Source of the DNA: Vreelandella subglaciescola | GTDB lineage: Bacteria; Pseudomonadota; Gammaproteobacteria; Pseudomonadales; Halomonadaceae | Length of the DNA: 64,000 bases | Direction: 5' to 3' | Assembly (NCBI RefSeq): GCF_900142895.1 | Contig: NZ_LT670847.1 | Location: 2,356,001 to 2,420,000, forward strand | Shown: positions 8,847 to 17,160 of the stretch, piece after piece | How positions within the stretch are numbered: the stretch's first letter is position 1 | Layout: the number at the start of each line of letters is the position of its first letter | Program-made: the position numbers and the translations under genes | The notes under the pieces: generated by a model | What the model was told of the DNA's origin: nothing | What the model saw: the letters and a program-made list of their open reading frames with translations, nothing else | Databases searched by the model: none

Positions 8847-9968
8847 ATGTGTAAGCAAACGCCGGCGGCCATGCCTGCGCCAAGGCTTGAGCCGGCGCGC
8901 TTTCAGCAGCGCCTGCTTGACTGGTTTGAGCGTCATGGCCGCCACGACCTGCCCTGGCAAACGCCGCGCACGCCGTACCGCGTGTGGGTCTCGGAAATCA
9001 TGCTGCAGCAAACTCAGGTGGCCACCGTGATCGGCTACTTCGAGCGCTTCATGGCGCGCTTCCCCACGCTTGCAGCACTGGCCGACGCCCAGCAGGACGA
9101 AGTGCTGCACCTGTGGACGGGGCTTGGCTACTACGCCCGGGCGCGCAACCTGCATAAAGCCGCCCAGGTGGTGGTGGCAGAGCACGGCGGCGAACTGCCG
9201 CTGGCAAGCGTGGACACCTTGACGACGCTGCCGGGTATTGGCCGCTCAACCGCCGGAGCGATTATCGCCCAGAGTCGCGGCCAGCGGGCGGTGATGCTGG
9301 ACGGCAACGTCAAGCGCACGCTCACCCGTCTGCACGCGGTGGAAGGCTGGCCGGGAAGGCCGCAGGTGGAGCGCAGGCTATGGGCGCTTGCCGATTACTA
9401 CACGCCCGACGAGTCGCTTGCTGATTACACCCAGGCGATGATGGATCTGGGCGCGACGCTGTGTAAGCGGGGCACGCCGGACTGTGCACTGTGCCCGTTC
9501 AACGATGTCTGCCTGGCCCACGCCCGGGGCGAAGAGCGGCGCTACCCCGAATCCAAACCCAAAAAGGCCTTGCCGACTCGCCATACGCTGATGCTGATGC
9601 TGCACGACGGCGACGGCCGCATTTGGCTCGAACAGCGCCCGCCCAGCGGGCTTTGGGGCGGGCTCTGGAGTCTGCCTCAGTTTGATACCCAGCAGCAGCT
9701 CAACGACTGGCTGGAAACGTATGCAAAAGCGCCCGAGCGCGAACCGGCGCGCCCTGAGTTTACCCACGTGTTCAGCCACTTCCGGCTGGAAATCGCCCCG
9801 CAGCCGGCGTGCTGCGATGGCCTGGGCGCGGTACGCGAAGGCGGCACCTGGTACGACGTTCAGCACCCGCCGGCGCTGGGGCTGGCCGCGCCGGTCAAGC
9901 GCCTGCTCGCCGAGTTCGCCGCAGAGCGCGCGCCGTTTCGTTTGACGGCGTCGCCTGCGTGTAGATAG
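8847..9968 (+). CDS. mutY: Adenine DNA glycosylase MutY
   Basis: Removes adenine mispaired with 8-oxoguanine or guanine. With the start at 8847 it has 373 residues. The catalytic Glu50 is in SEIMLQQTQV, the helix-hairpin-helix is LPGIGRSTAGAI (128-139), and the catalytic Asp152 is in MLDGNVKR. The [4Fe-4S] ligands C206, C213, C216 and C222 have the C-x6-C-x2-C-x5-C spacing. A C-terminal NUDIX-like 8-oxoG recognition domain follows. The start is uncertain: ATG at 8847 has a weak ribosome site, and ATG at 8871 (MPAPRLEP) is equally plausible. yggX follows, a common pairing. Confidence 0.95.
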   Translation: MCKQTPAAMPAPRLEPARFQQRLLDWFERHGRHDLPWQTPRTPYRVWVSEIMLQQTQVATVIGYFERFMARFPTLAALADAQQDEVLHLWTGLGYYARARNLHKAAQVVVAEHGGELPLASVDTLTTLPGIGRSTAGAIIAQSRGQRAVMLDGNVKRTLTRLHAVEGWPGRPQVERRLWALADYYTPDESLADYTQAMMDLGATLCKRGTPDCALCPFNDVCLAHARGEERRYPESKPKKALPTRHTLMLMLHDGDGRIWLEQRPPSGLWGGLWSLPQFDTQQQLNDWLETYAKAPEREPARPEFTHVFSHFRLEIAPQPACCDGLGAVREGGTWYDVQHPPALGLAAPVKRLLAEFAAERAPFRLTASPACR

Positions 9969-10033
9969 TCCTCCCGGTGACGCGTAGCCTGTGGCCTGAC
10001 CAACCGGCTTATTTGCCCTTTAAGGAGTGATCC

Positions 10034-10306
10034 ATGAGCAACACGGTGTTCTGTCGTAAATATCAGCAAGACATGGAAGCGCTGCCGTTTCCGCCGTTGC
10101 CCGGCCAAAAAGGTCAGGACATTCAGGGCAACGTGTCCAAACAGGCGTGGGAAGAGTGGCAGGCGCTGCAAACACGCCTGATCAACGAAAAGCACCTGAA
10201 CATGCTCGACCCCGATTCCCGCGCCTACCTTATGGAGCAGATGGAGCGCTTTCTGGATAATCAGGAAACCGACCGTGCAGAAGGCTACGTGCCGCCCGAA
10301 GCCTGA
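10034..10306 (+). CDS. yggX: Probable Fe(2+)-trafficking protein YggX
   Basis: A 90-residue protein of the YggX family, implicated in iron traffic and protection of Fe-S enzymes from oxidative damage. The conserved start MSNTVFCRKY with Cys7, LPFPPLPG, QAWEEWQALQTRLINE and LNMLDP match the family closely. It has an AAGGAG ribosome site, lies 65 bases after mutY and is probably co-transcribed with it, placing an iron-protection protein beside an Fe-S glycosylase. Confidence 0.95.
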   Translation: MSNTVFCRKYQQDMEALPFPPLPGQKGQDIQGNVSKQAWEEWQALQTRLINEKHLNMLDPDSRAYLMEQMERFLDNQETDRAEGYVPPEA

Positions 10307-10399
10307 GCCGATGGCATGTGAGATAGCGCATAAAAGCGCGGCGTAGAACATAAGCCGAGGAAACGAAAGGCAGAAACGAAAGAAATTTTCACAAAGGTG

Positions 10400-10428
10400 T
10401 TGACGAAAAGCTGAAGTTTTAGTTTAAT
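10400..10428 (+). promoter_or_regulatory. Sigma-70 promoter of the tRNA operon
   Basis: TTGACG at 10400-10405 and TTTAAT at 10423-10428 are separated by 17 bases. A GC-rich discriminator and the tRNA-Phe 5' end at 10445 follow. This is a near-consensus stable-RNA promoter. Confidence 0.75.
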
Positions 10429-10444
10429 ACGCACCGTTGGCAGC

Positions 10445-10520
10445 GGCCGGATAGCTCAGTTGGTAGAGCAGGGGATTGAAAATCCCCGTGTCGGCGGTTC
10501 GATTCCGTCTCCGGCCACCA
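10445..10520 (+). tRNA. tRNA-Phe (GAA)
   Basis: A 76-nt cloverleaf. The acceptor stem is ggccgga/tccggcc, the D arm contains agctcagttggtagagc, the anticodon loop is ttgaaaa giving GAA, the T loop is ggttcgattcc, and the CCA is encoded. First of three tRNAs in one transcript. Confidence 0.98.
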
Positions 10521-10525
10521 ATCGT

Positions 10526-10600
10526 TGGGGTATCGCCAAGTGGTAAGGCACCGGTTTTTGGTATCGGCATGCGCAGGTTCGAATCCTGCTACCCCAGCCA
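10526..10600 (+). tRNA. tRNA-Gln (TTG)
   Basis: A 75-nt cloverleaf. The acceptor is tggggta/taccccA with encoded CCA, and the anticodon stem ccggt/atcgg closes the loop ttttggt, giving TTG. It is five bases after tRNA-Phe. Confidence 0.97.
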
Positions 10601-10681
10601 GTTGCCAACAATAATTTCTTGTTGAGCGTCGCGCTAAAGGCAACCGCCCGAAGCAAGCGTTCATTTCTCAAGAAACGCAGC

Positions 10682-10757
<76 letters not shown>

Positions 10758-10794
10758 TTGAAAAGTGGTTAAAAGAAACGCGTTAGAGAACAGT

Positions 10795-10824
10795 AAAAAG
10801 CCGCCCTCCGGGGCGGCTTTTTTT
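10795..10824 (+). terminator. Intrinsic terminator of the tRNA operon
   Basis: A perfect stem agccgccc/gggcggct with a four-base loop is followed by a run of seven T, 40 bases after tRNA-Thr. Confidence 0.95.
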
Positions 10825-11036
10825 GTGTCTGGTCGTTGGCGGAAGTGGCAGCATCTACGCCTATAGTGCAAGACGGCAGGGGTTCCCTGTGCCGCGCATA
10901 TCCTCTAGTTTGGCTCCTGTGACTATACAAAAACTATGCTTATGGCCGTTTAGCCGGTGGAAATTGCTTTTTCCTTTGGTTATTCCGCCAACCCCGACCT
11001 GACTTTATAACGCCAACAAACTCACCACAGACAAGG

Positions 11037-12569
11037 ATGGATGGCATGGCAGAAACAACCGCAACGTCCGGGCAGGCACAGCCGCCGCCCGTGGCTTCCC
11101 TGTCGTTTCGTTTTGGCGCGTTCGGTGCCGCCGTTCCGCTGGTTTTCTTCGTTATCTGGGCGATCACCACCAGTGTTATGGGGCTGTCGTCGGAAATTGG
11201 CCTGGTGATGGGGGCGCTGTTCGGCATTACTCTGGGGCTGTTCTGCTGCGCCAGCAGCTGGTCGGACTACGCCAACGGGTTGTTTGAAGGGATGACCCAG
11301 CCGGTGGGCGTGGTGGCAATCGTCGCCTGGTTTTTTGCCGGCATGTTCGCCCAGGTGCTGCAGGTGGGTGGCCTGGTCGAGGGGCTGGTGTGGCTTGGCG
11401 GCGTTTCTGATGTGACCGGCGGGCTGTTTGTGGCCATGACGTTTGTCCTTGCCGGGGTCTTCTCGACCGCCGTGGGCACCGGCTACGGCACCACGGTGGC
11501 CTTTTGCACCCTGATGTATCCGGCCGGCGTGGCGGTGGGCAGCGACCCGACGATGCTGTTTGCAGCGATTTTGTCCGGGGCGATTTTCGGCGACAACCTC
11601 GCGCCGGTGTCGGACACCACCATCGTCTCGGCCACGACTCAAGGGGCAGACGTGCCCGGCGTGGTACGCAGCCGCTTTAAATATTCCATTGGCGCGGCGA
11701 TCCCGACCGCGATTCTGTTTGCCGCATTCGGCGGCGGGGGCGATGTCAGTTTTGCCGACCCCGCGGCGGTGGAAGCGATGATGAGCTCCACCGAACCCAT
11801 GGGACTGTTGATGCTGGCGCCCTTCGCGCTGGTGCTGGTGCTGGCGCTTTCCGGCCAGCATCTGCTGACCTCGTTAACCTGGGGCATCATTGCCTCGGTG
11901 CCAGTGATCCTGTTGTCTGGTACCGGCGCGCTGAGCGATCTCATCGCCTTTGACCCCAACGCCGACACGGTCATGACCGGCGCGCTGGTGCAGGGGGTGA
12001 AAGGCTACGTCAACATGGCGATTCTGATCCTGCTGATCGTCGCGGCGGCCTATCTGCTCAAACTGGGCGGCACCATGGAAGTGATCACCGGCAAGCTGGT
12101 GGGCTGGATCAAGGACTCCGTGCGCAAGGCCGAGCTTGCCATCTGGGGCATCGTGGCGCTGCTGAACACCGCGATCACCATCAATACCGCCGCTGAAATT
12201 GCCGCCGCGCCCTTCGTCCGGGAGCTGGGCGAGCGCTACCGCATTCACCGCTACCGCCGCGCCAACATGCTCGATGCCGTGACCTCGGCGCTGGGCTATA
12301 TCTTCCCCTGGGGCGCGCCGGTGCTGCTCGGCTGGTCGACCATTCAGCTGATGCAGGACACCTACAGCTGGCTGCCAAGCGTGGCACCGACAGAAGTGTT
12401 TCCGTTCGTCTTTCAGGGCTGGTTGCTGGTGGTGATTATGCTGGTGTCGGCAATTACCGGCTGGGGACGCCGCTATGAAGGCCCCAACGGCGAAGAGCTC
12501 AAACAGCAGCCCAAACTTTCCACAGCGTCTCCCTATCAGGACGACAAGCGCGAGGCAGATCCGGTATGA
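11037..12569 (+). CDS. NhaC family antiporter-like transporter, coupled to kbl-tdh
   Basis: A 510-residue integral membrane protein with about 11-12 hydrophobic segments. The NhaC-family signature [21 protein letters not shown] starts near residue 182. The paired Asp residues in this region are characteristic of the family, which includes Na+/H+ and malate-lactate exchangers. The gene overlaps kbl by four bases (ATGA), and kbl overlaps tdh likewise, so transporter and threonine catabolism are made together. This suggests the substrate could be threonine, glycine or a related product rather than protons alone; that is inference. A second ATG at 11046 is an alternative start. Confidence 0.85.
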   Translation: MDGMAETTATSGQAQPPPVASLSFRFGAFGAAVPLVFFVIWAITTSVMGLSSEIGLVMGALFGITLGLFCCASSWSDYANGLFEGMTQPVGVVAIVAWFFAGMFAQVLQVGGLVEGLVWLGGVSDVTGGLFVAMTFVLAGVFSTAVGTGYGTTVAFCTLMYPAGVAVGSDPTMLFAAILSGAIFGDNLAPVSDTTIVSATTQGADVPGVVRSRFKYSIGAAIPTAILFAAFGGGGDVSFADPAAVEAMMSSTEPMGLLMLAPFALVLVLALSGQHLLTSLTWGIIASVPVILLSGTGALSDLIAFDPNADTVMTGALVQGVKGYVNMAILILLIVAAAYLLKLGGTMEVITGKLVGWIKDSVRKAELAIWGIVALLNTAITINTAAEIAAAPFVRELGERYRIHRYRRANMLDAVTSALGYIFPWGAPVLLGWSTIQLMQDTYSWLPSVAPTEVFPFVFQGWLLVVIMLVSAITGWGRRYEGPNGEELKQQPKLSTASPYQDDKREADPV

Positions 12570-13759
12570 CCCAGGCATTCCAGACGCAGCTGAAACACCA
12601 GCTCGACACGCTCCACGAAGAGGGGCTTTACAAGCACGAGCGCGAGCTGATGTCGCCCCAGCGGGCACGCATCCGCGTCGCGCAGGGCGAGGTGATCAAC
12701 TTTTGCGCCAACAACTATCTTGGCCTCGCCGACGATCCGGCACTGATCAAGGCCGCCGAACGCGGGCTGCACGAACAGGGGCTGGGCATGGCCTCGGTGC
12801 GCTTTATTTGCGGCACCCACGCCGAACATCGCCGGCTGGAAGAAAGGCTGGCGGGGTTTCTGGGCATGGACGACGCGATTCTGTATTCGTCCTGCTTTGA
12901 CGCCAACGGCGGGCTGTTCGAAACGCTGCTTGGCCCCGAAGACGCGATCATTTCCGACGCGCTCAACCACGCCTCGATCATCGACGGCATTCGCCTGTGC
13001 AAGGCCGGCCGTTACCGCTATGCCAACAACGACATGGCCGAGCTGGAAACGCGCCTGCAGGAAGCCGACGCTGCTGGCGCCCGCTTCAAGCTGATCGCCA
13101 CCGACGGCGTGTTCTCCATGGACGGCGTGGTCGCCAACCTCACCGGTATCTGCGATCTGGCCGAGCGCTACGGCGCCATGGTGATGATCGACGACTGCCA
13201 CGCCACCGGCTTTATGGGCGAGGGCGGGCGCGGCACGCCCGAATACCACGACGTGATGCAGCGCGTGGATATCATCACCACGACGCTGGGCAAGGCGCTG
13301 GGTGGCGCATCCGGCGGTGTCACCGCCGCGCGCGGCGCCATTGTTGAATGGCTGCGCCAGCGCTCGCGTCCGTATCTGTTTTCCAACGCACTGGCGCCGC
13401 CCATCGTGGCGGCCAGCCTTGAGGTGCTCGATCTGGTTGAGCAGGGCGGCCAGCTGCGCCGTCAGCTGTGGGACAACGTCGCCCGCTTTCGTCAGGGGCT
13501 GGAACAGGCCGGCTTTACCCTGGCCGGCGCGGATCACCCGATCATTCCCGTGATGCTCGGTGATGCGCGGCTGGCCTCAACCTTTGCCGAACGCCTGCTG
13601 GCCGAGGGGATCTACGTCATCGGATTTTCCTTCCCGGTGGTGCCCCGCGGGCAGGCGCGCATTCGCACGCAGATGTCGGCGGCGCATACGCCGGCACAAA
13701 TCGACACCGCGCTTGAAGCATTCACGCGCATTGGCCGCGAACTGGAGGTAATTGCATGA
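12566..13759 (+). CDS. kbl: 2-amino-3-ketobutyrate CoA ligase (glycine C-acetyltransferase)
   Basis: A PLP enzyme that cleaves 2-amino-3-oxobutyrate with CoA to glycine and acetyl-CoA, the second step after Tdh. At 397 residues it matches the E. coli length. The PLP-binding Lys243 sits in [26 protein letters not shown] carries the cofactor Asp, and [11 protein letters not shown] is the alpha-oxoamine synthase N-terminal signature. It overlaps the upstream transporter and downstream tdh by four bases each. Confidence 0.97.
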   Translation: MTQAFQTQLKHQLDTLHEEGLYKHERELMSPQRARIRVAQGEVINFCANNYLGLADDPALIKAAERGLHEQGLGMASVRFICGTHAEHRRLEERLAGFLGMDDAILYSSCFDANGGLFETLLGPEDAIISDALNHASIIDGIRLCKAGRYRYANNDMAELETRLQEADAAGARFKLIATDGVFSMDGVVANLTGICDLAERYGAMVMIDDCHATGFMGEGGRGTPEYHDVMQRVDIITTTLGKALGGASGGVTAARGAIVEWLRQRSRPYLFSNALAPPIVAASLEVLDLVEQGGQLRRQLWDNVARFRQGLEQAGFTLAGADHPIIPVMLGDARLASTFAERLLAEGIYVIGFSFPVVPRGQARIRTQMSAAHTPAQIDTALEAFTRIGRELEVIA

Positions 13760-14781
13760 AAGCGCTCGCCAAGACGAAGGCAGAACCCGGCATCTGGATG
13801 ATCGAAGCACCGGTGCCCGAGGTCAGCCACAACGACGTGCTGATCAAGATTCACCGCACCTCGATCTGCGGCACCGACCTGCACATTTATCAGTGGGACG
13901 AATGGGCGCAGAAAACCGTGCCGGTCCCGATGATTACCGGGCACGAATACAGCGGCGAGATCGTCGAGCTGGGCGAGGGAGTGGAAGGCTTTGCCGTGGG
14001 CGACCGTGTTTCCGGCGAAGGCCACGTGACCTGCGGCTATTGCCGTAACTGCCGTGCTGGCCTACGCCATTTATGCCGCAACAGCATCGGCGTGGGGGTT
14101 AATCGTCAGGGCGCGTTTGCCGAATACATGACGCTGCCGGCGTACAATCTGTTCAAACTGCCCGACGAAGTCTCCTACGATCTGGCGGCCATTTTCGATC
14201 CGTTCGGCAATGCCGTGCACACCGCGCTGGCGTTTGATCTGGTCGGCGAAGACGTGCTGATTACCGGCGCTGGCCCCATCGGCATCATGGCCGCCGCGGT
14301 AGCGCGCCACGTCGGCGCCCGCCACATCGTGATTACCGACATCAACGATGAGCGTCTGGACATTGCCCGGCGCATGGGCGTCACCCGCGGCGTCAACGTG
14401 GCGCGCGAGTCGCTTGTTGATGTCATGGCCGAGCTGGATATGTCCGAAGGCTTTGACGTGGCGCTTGAGATGTCCGGCGTGGCATCGGCGATCAACGAAA
14501 TGCTGGAAGCGATCAATCACGGCGGCAAGGTCGCCATGCTGGGCATTCCCCCGGGCGAGATGCCCATCGACTGGAGCCGCGTGATCTTCAAGGGGCTGAC
14601 CATTCGCGGCATCTACGGCCGTGAAATGTTCGAGACCTGGTACAAGATGGCCAGCCTGATCCAGTCGGGGCTGAACCTTGAGCCGATTATCACCCACCAC
14701 TTCGCTGCCGACGATTTTGAAAAAGCCTTTGCGCTGATGCAAGAAGGCAGCACGGGCAAGGTCGTGCTCAACTGGGATTAG
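13756..14781 (+). CDS. tdh: L-threonine 3-dehydrogenase
   Basis: A zinc- and NAD-dependent medium-chain dehydrogenase oxidising threonine to 2-amino-3-oxobutyrate, handed to Kbl. It has 341 residues. The catalytic zinc ligand Cys38 is in [16 protein letters not shown], followed by [15 protein letters not shown]. The structural zinc Cys cluster is [15 protein letters not shown], and the Rossmann motif is [10 protein letters not shown]. It ends the operon. Confidence 0.98.
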   Translation: MKALAKTKAEPGIWMIEAPVPEVSHNDVLIKIHRTSICGTDLHIYQWDEWAQKTVPVPMITGHEYSGEIVELGEGVEGFAVGDRVSGEGHVTCGYCRNCRAGLRHLCRNSIGVGVNRQGAFAEYMTLPAYNLFKLPDEVSYDLAAIFDPFGNAVHTALAFDLVGEDVLITGAGPIGIMAAAVARHVGARHIVITDINDERLDIARRMGVTRGVNVARESLVDVMAELDMSEGFDVALEMSGVASAINEMLEAINHGGKVAMLGIPPGEMPIDWSRVIFKGLTIRGIYGREMFETWYKMASLIQSGLNLEPIITHHFAADDFEKAFALMQEGSTGKVVLNWD

Positions 14782-14834
14782 GTAAGAGTTGGGGCTAGGC
14801 AAGAGCTGCAAATAGGCAACACAGTCAGCGTTCG

Positions 14835-14868
14835 CCGCCGCGGGGCTTTTGCGCCGCGGCGGTTTATT
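14835..14868 (+). terminator. Hairpin terminator after tdh
   Basis: A perfect 9-bp stem ccgccgcgg/ccgcggcgg is followed by tttatt. The T run is short, so efficiency is uncertain. It lies 53 bases after the tdh stop. Confidence 0.65.
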
Positions 14869-14921
14869 CGTCATGCTGAAGGCCTGTTGCCATGTTGCCT
14901 TCAACCTGCAGGAAAACGCCC

Positions 14922-15989
14922 ATGCTGACTCTTGTTCTCGCCGTTGCCACCGTTATCCTGCTGGCCGCCTCGACGCTGGGGCGCATTCCCGTCCACCAGT
15001 GGTGGGCGCGCATCTGCGAGTTTCCCCGATTACAAATCGCAAGCCTGGCGGCGGTTTGCCTAGTGCTCTCGCTGTTTGCCGCGCCGGACTGGCGACTGGG
15101 GCTTGTGCTGGTCAATGCGCTGGTGATTGCCGTACAGCTCCGGCGCATTCTGCCTTATACCCGCCTGATGCCGATCAAGGTCAAACGCACTGAAAAGGAC
15201 GGCGATCCACAGCGCTGCGTGACGTTGCTTGTCGCCAACGTGCTGACCCCCAACCGCGACGCGCCCAAGCTGATCGAGCAGATAAAAGCGCATCAGCCGG
15301 ACGTGGTGCTGACCCTTGAAAGCGACAACTGGTGGCAAAACCAGCTTGATCCGGTGCTCGATGAGGGCTGGCCGCACAGCGTCAAGGTGCCGCTGGATAA
15401 CCTCTACGGCATGCATCTGTATTCGCGTCTGCCGCTGGAGGAGGCCGAAATCAGGTGGCTGATACAGGACGATATTCCTTCCATCCACGCCTGGCTGCGT
15501 CTGCCCAGCGGCGAGCGCGTGCGGTTTTACGCGCTGCACCCGCGCCCGCCGGCGCCCAGCGAAAGCGAAACTTCGCTCTGGCGCGACGGCGAGCTGCTGC
15601 TGGTGGGGCAGATGATTGATCAGCATCCGCAGCCGACGCTTGCCGCAGGGGATCTCAACGACGTGGCGTGGTCGCGCTCCACGCGCATGTTCTGCCGCGT
15701 CAGCCACATGATGGACCCGCGCCGTGGCCGTGGCATGTTCAGCACCTTTCACGCCAAGTATCCGTTCTTGCGTTGGCCGCTGGACCATATCTTTGTCAGC
15801 GAGCATTTCACCCTGACCCGCATGCAGCGGCTTGAGGAGATCGGCTCGGATCACTTCCCGTTTATGGCCACGCTGTGCCTGCAGCCGTCGCGCAAGGATG
15901 AACACGACGCCCCCGAGGCCGACGGCGAAGACCGCCAAGACGCCGCCGAGACTATCGATGAGGCCCAGCAGCAACGCCAGGGCTCATAA
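14922..15989 (+). CDS. Endonuclease/exonuclease/phosphatase family membrane protein
   Basis: A 355-residue protein with two to three N-terminal membrane segments (residues about 3-75) followed by an EEP-fold domain. Catalytic motifs are visible: the Glu in LTLESDNWW, GDLNDVAWS and the terminal SDHFP. Relatives are mostly annotated only as EEP-domain proteins; the substrate could be nucleic acid, a phosphoinositide-like lipid or another phosphodiester. The ATG at 14922 follows AGGA. The C-terminus is a charged tail rich in Asp, Glu and Gln. Confidence 0.8.
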   Translation: MLTLVLAVATVILLAASTLGRIPVHQWWARICEFPRLQIASLAAVCLVLSLFAAPDWRLGLVLVNALVIAVQLRRILPYTRLMPIKVKRTEKDGDPQRCVTLLVANVLTPNRDAPKLIEQIKAHQPDVVLTLESDNWWQNQLDPVLDEGWPHSVKVPLDNLYGMHLYSRLPLEEAEIRWLIQDDIPSIHAWLRLPSGERVRFYALHPRPPAPSESETSLWRDGELLLVGQMIDQHPQPTLAAGDLNDVAWSRSTRMFCRVSHMMDPRRGRGMFSTFHAKYPFLRWPLDHIFVSEHFTLTRMQRLEEIGSDHFPFMATLCLQPSRKDEHDAPEADGEDRQDAAETIDEAQQQRQGS

Positions 15990-16020
15990 GCGGCGCTGAT
16001 GCTAGGCGATAACTGCCGGC

Positions 16021-16986
16021 TTAATTCGCTACCGAGACCTCGGGCAGGGGCAGCGCGCCGTGCAGCTGGCGCGCCATGAAGATCGTGCGAAAGCGCGTGG
16101 GGTCGTGGGGCGTCAGGTCGTGCGCCGGCGGGTGCACGTAAACCACCAGCAGGCGCGAGAGCCAGTAGCGCAGCGCCGTCATGCTCAGCATGGTGGGCCA
16201 CAGCGCCCGCTCGCCTGAGGTCAACGGGCGGCGTGCCTGATAGGCCTCCAGCAGGGCGTCATGGCGCGCCGGGTCAATACTGCCGTCCGCGTTGGTGGCC
16301 CAGTCGTTGATCACAATCGCCACGTCAAACAGCAAATCGCCGGTGCAGCCGTTGTAAAAATCGATGATGCCGCCGAGCCGGTCGCCCTCGAACAGAGTGT
16401 TATCGCGGAATAAATCGCCGTGCAGCGCGCCCTGAGGCAGCTCGCCGTAGGTGGCAAACTCACCTTCAAAATCATCCACGGCGTTTTTCATCAGCGTCTG
16501 GTCAGCATTGCTCAAAAAGCCCAGCACTTTATGATGCAGCGCCTGCAGCCAGCTCAGATCCCGCGGGTTGGGGCGCGAGCCGGAAAAGCGCCGGGAGACC
16601 GTATGCATACGGCCCAGCGCATCGCCCAGCACGCGGCACTGCTCAAGGCTTGGCGACTCGGGGTGACGGCCGGGCAAACGCGGAAACAGCAGCGCCGGCT
16701 TATCGGCCAGGCGCTGCAGCGCCACGCCGTTACGGTCGTGCACTGGGCCGGGAACGGGCAGTCTGTGATCGTCGAGGTAGTCGAGCAGATCGACAAAAAA
16801 CGGCAGCTCTTCCTGCTCGCCCTGTTCAAACAGCGTGAGCACCAGCTCACAGCGATCAGTGGTAACAAAAAACGTCGAGTTTTCCGTGCCGCTGGCAACG
16901 CCTTGTAAAGACACAAAGCGGCCCACGTCAAAGGACTCTAAAAAGGTAGCGACCTGCGCGTCGCCAAGCGGAGTAAATACAGCCAT
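16021..16986 (-). CDS. thrB: Homoserine kinase, type II (APH fold)
   Basis: Phosphorylates homoserine in threonine synthesis. It is a 321-residue protein of the choline/aminoglycoside kinase fold used as ThrB in Pseudomonas-type bacteria, unrelated to the GHMP ThrB of E. coli. Catalytic LHGDLFRDN and metal-binding GIIDFYNG are present, with FTPLGDAQVATFLESFDVG at the N-terminus. Divergent from polA. Its presence near kbl-tdh puts threonine synthesis and breakdown close together, but they are not in one operon. Confidence 0.93.
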   Translation of the reverse strand: MAVFTPLGDAQVATFLESFDVGRFVSLQGVASGTENSTFFVTTDRCELVLTLFEQGEQEELPFFVDLLDYLDDHRLPVPGPVHDRNGVALQRLADKPALLFPRLPGRHPESPSLEQCRVLGDALGRMHTVSRRFSGSRPNPRDLSWLQALHHKVLGFLSNADQTLMKNAVDDFEGEFATYGELPQGALHGDLFRDNTLFEGDRLGGIIDFYNGCTGDLLFDVAIVINDWATNADGSIDPARHDALLEAYQARRPLTSGERALWPTMLSMTALRYWLSRLLVVYVHPPAHDLTPHDPTRFRTIFMARQLHGALPLPEVSVAN

Positions 16987-17016
16987 GAGAATCTCGCTCA
17001 GGTTGCGAAGCCCCCT

Positions 17017-17022
17017 ATTATA
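17017..17022 (-). promoter_or_regulatory. -10 element of thrB
   Basis: A consensus TATAAT on the minus strand lies 31 bases upstream of the thrB ATG. I see no good -35 at 16-18 bases, so this is a partial promoter call. Confidence 0.4.
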
Positions 17023-17160
17023 GCGGCTTGATGCATGACTTGGCAGCGTGGTGGTTCAATCGCGCCGTTATTTCACCCGACGGCGCCATAGCGGCTCGCC
17101 GGGCTGGCGGCACAACGCGTATTATAGCCGCCATCATCTTTTGGCAATGGATATTTGGTT

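Noticed and set aside
10825..11036. A riboswitch upstream of the NhaC-kbl-tdh operon (for example glycine type)
   Set aside because: No recognisable conserved aptamer core or pre-start terminator was found in these 210 bases.
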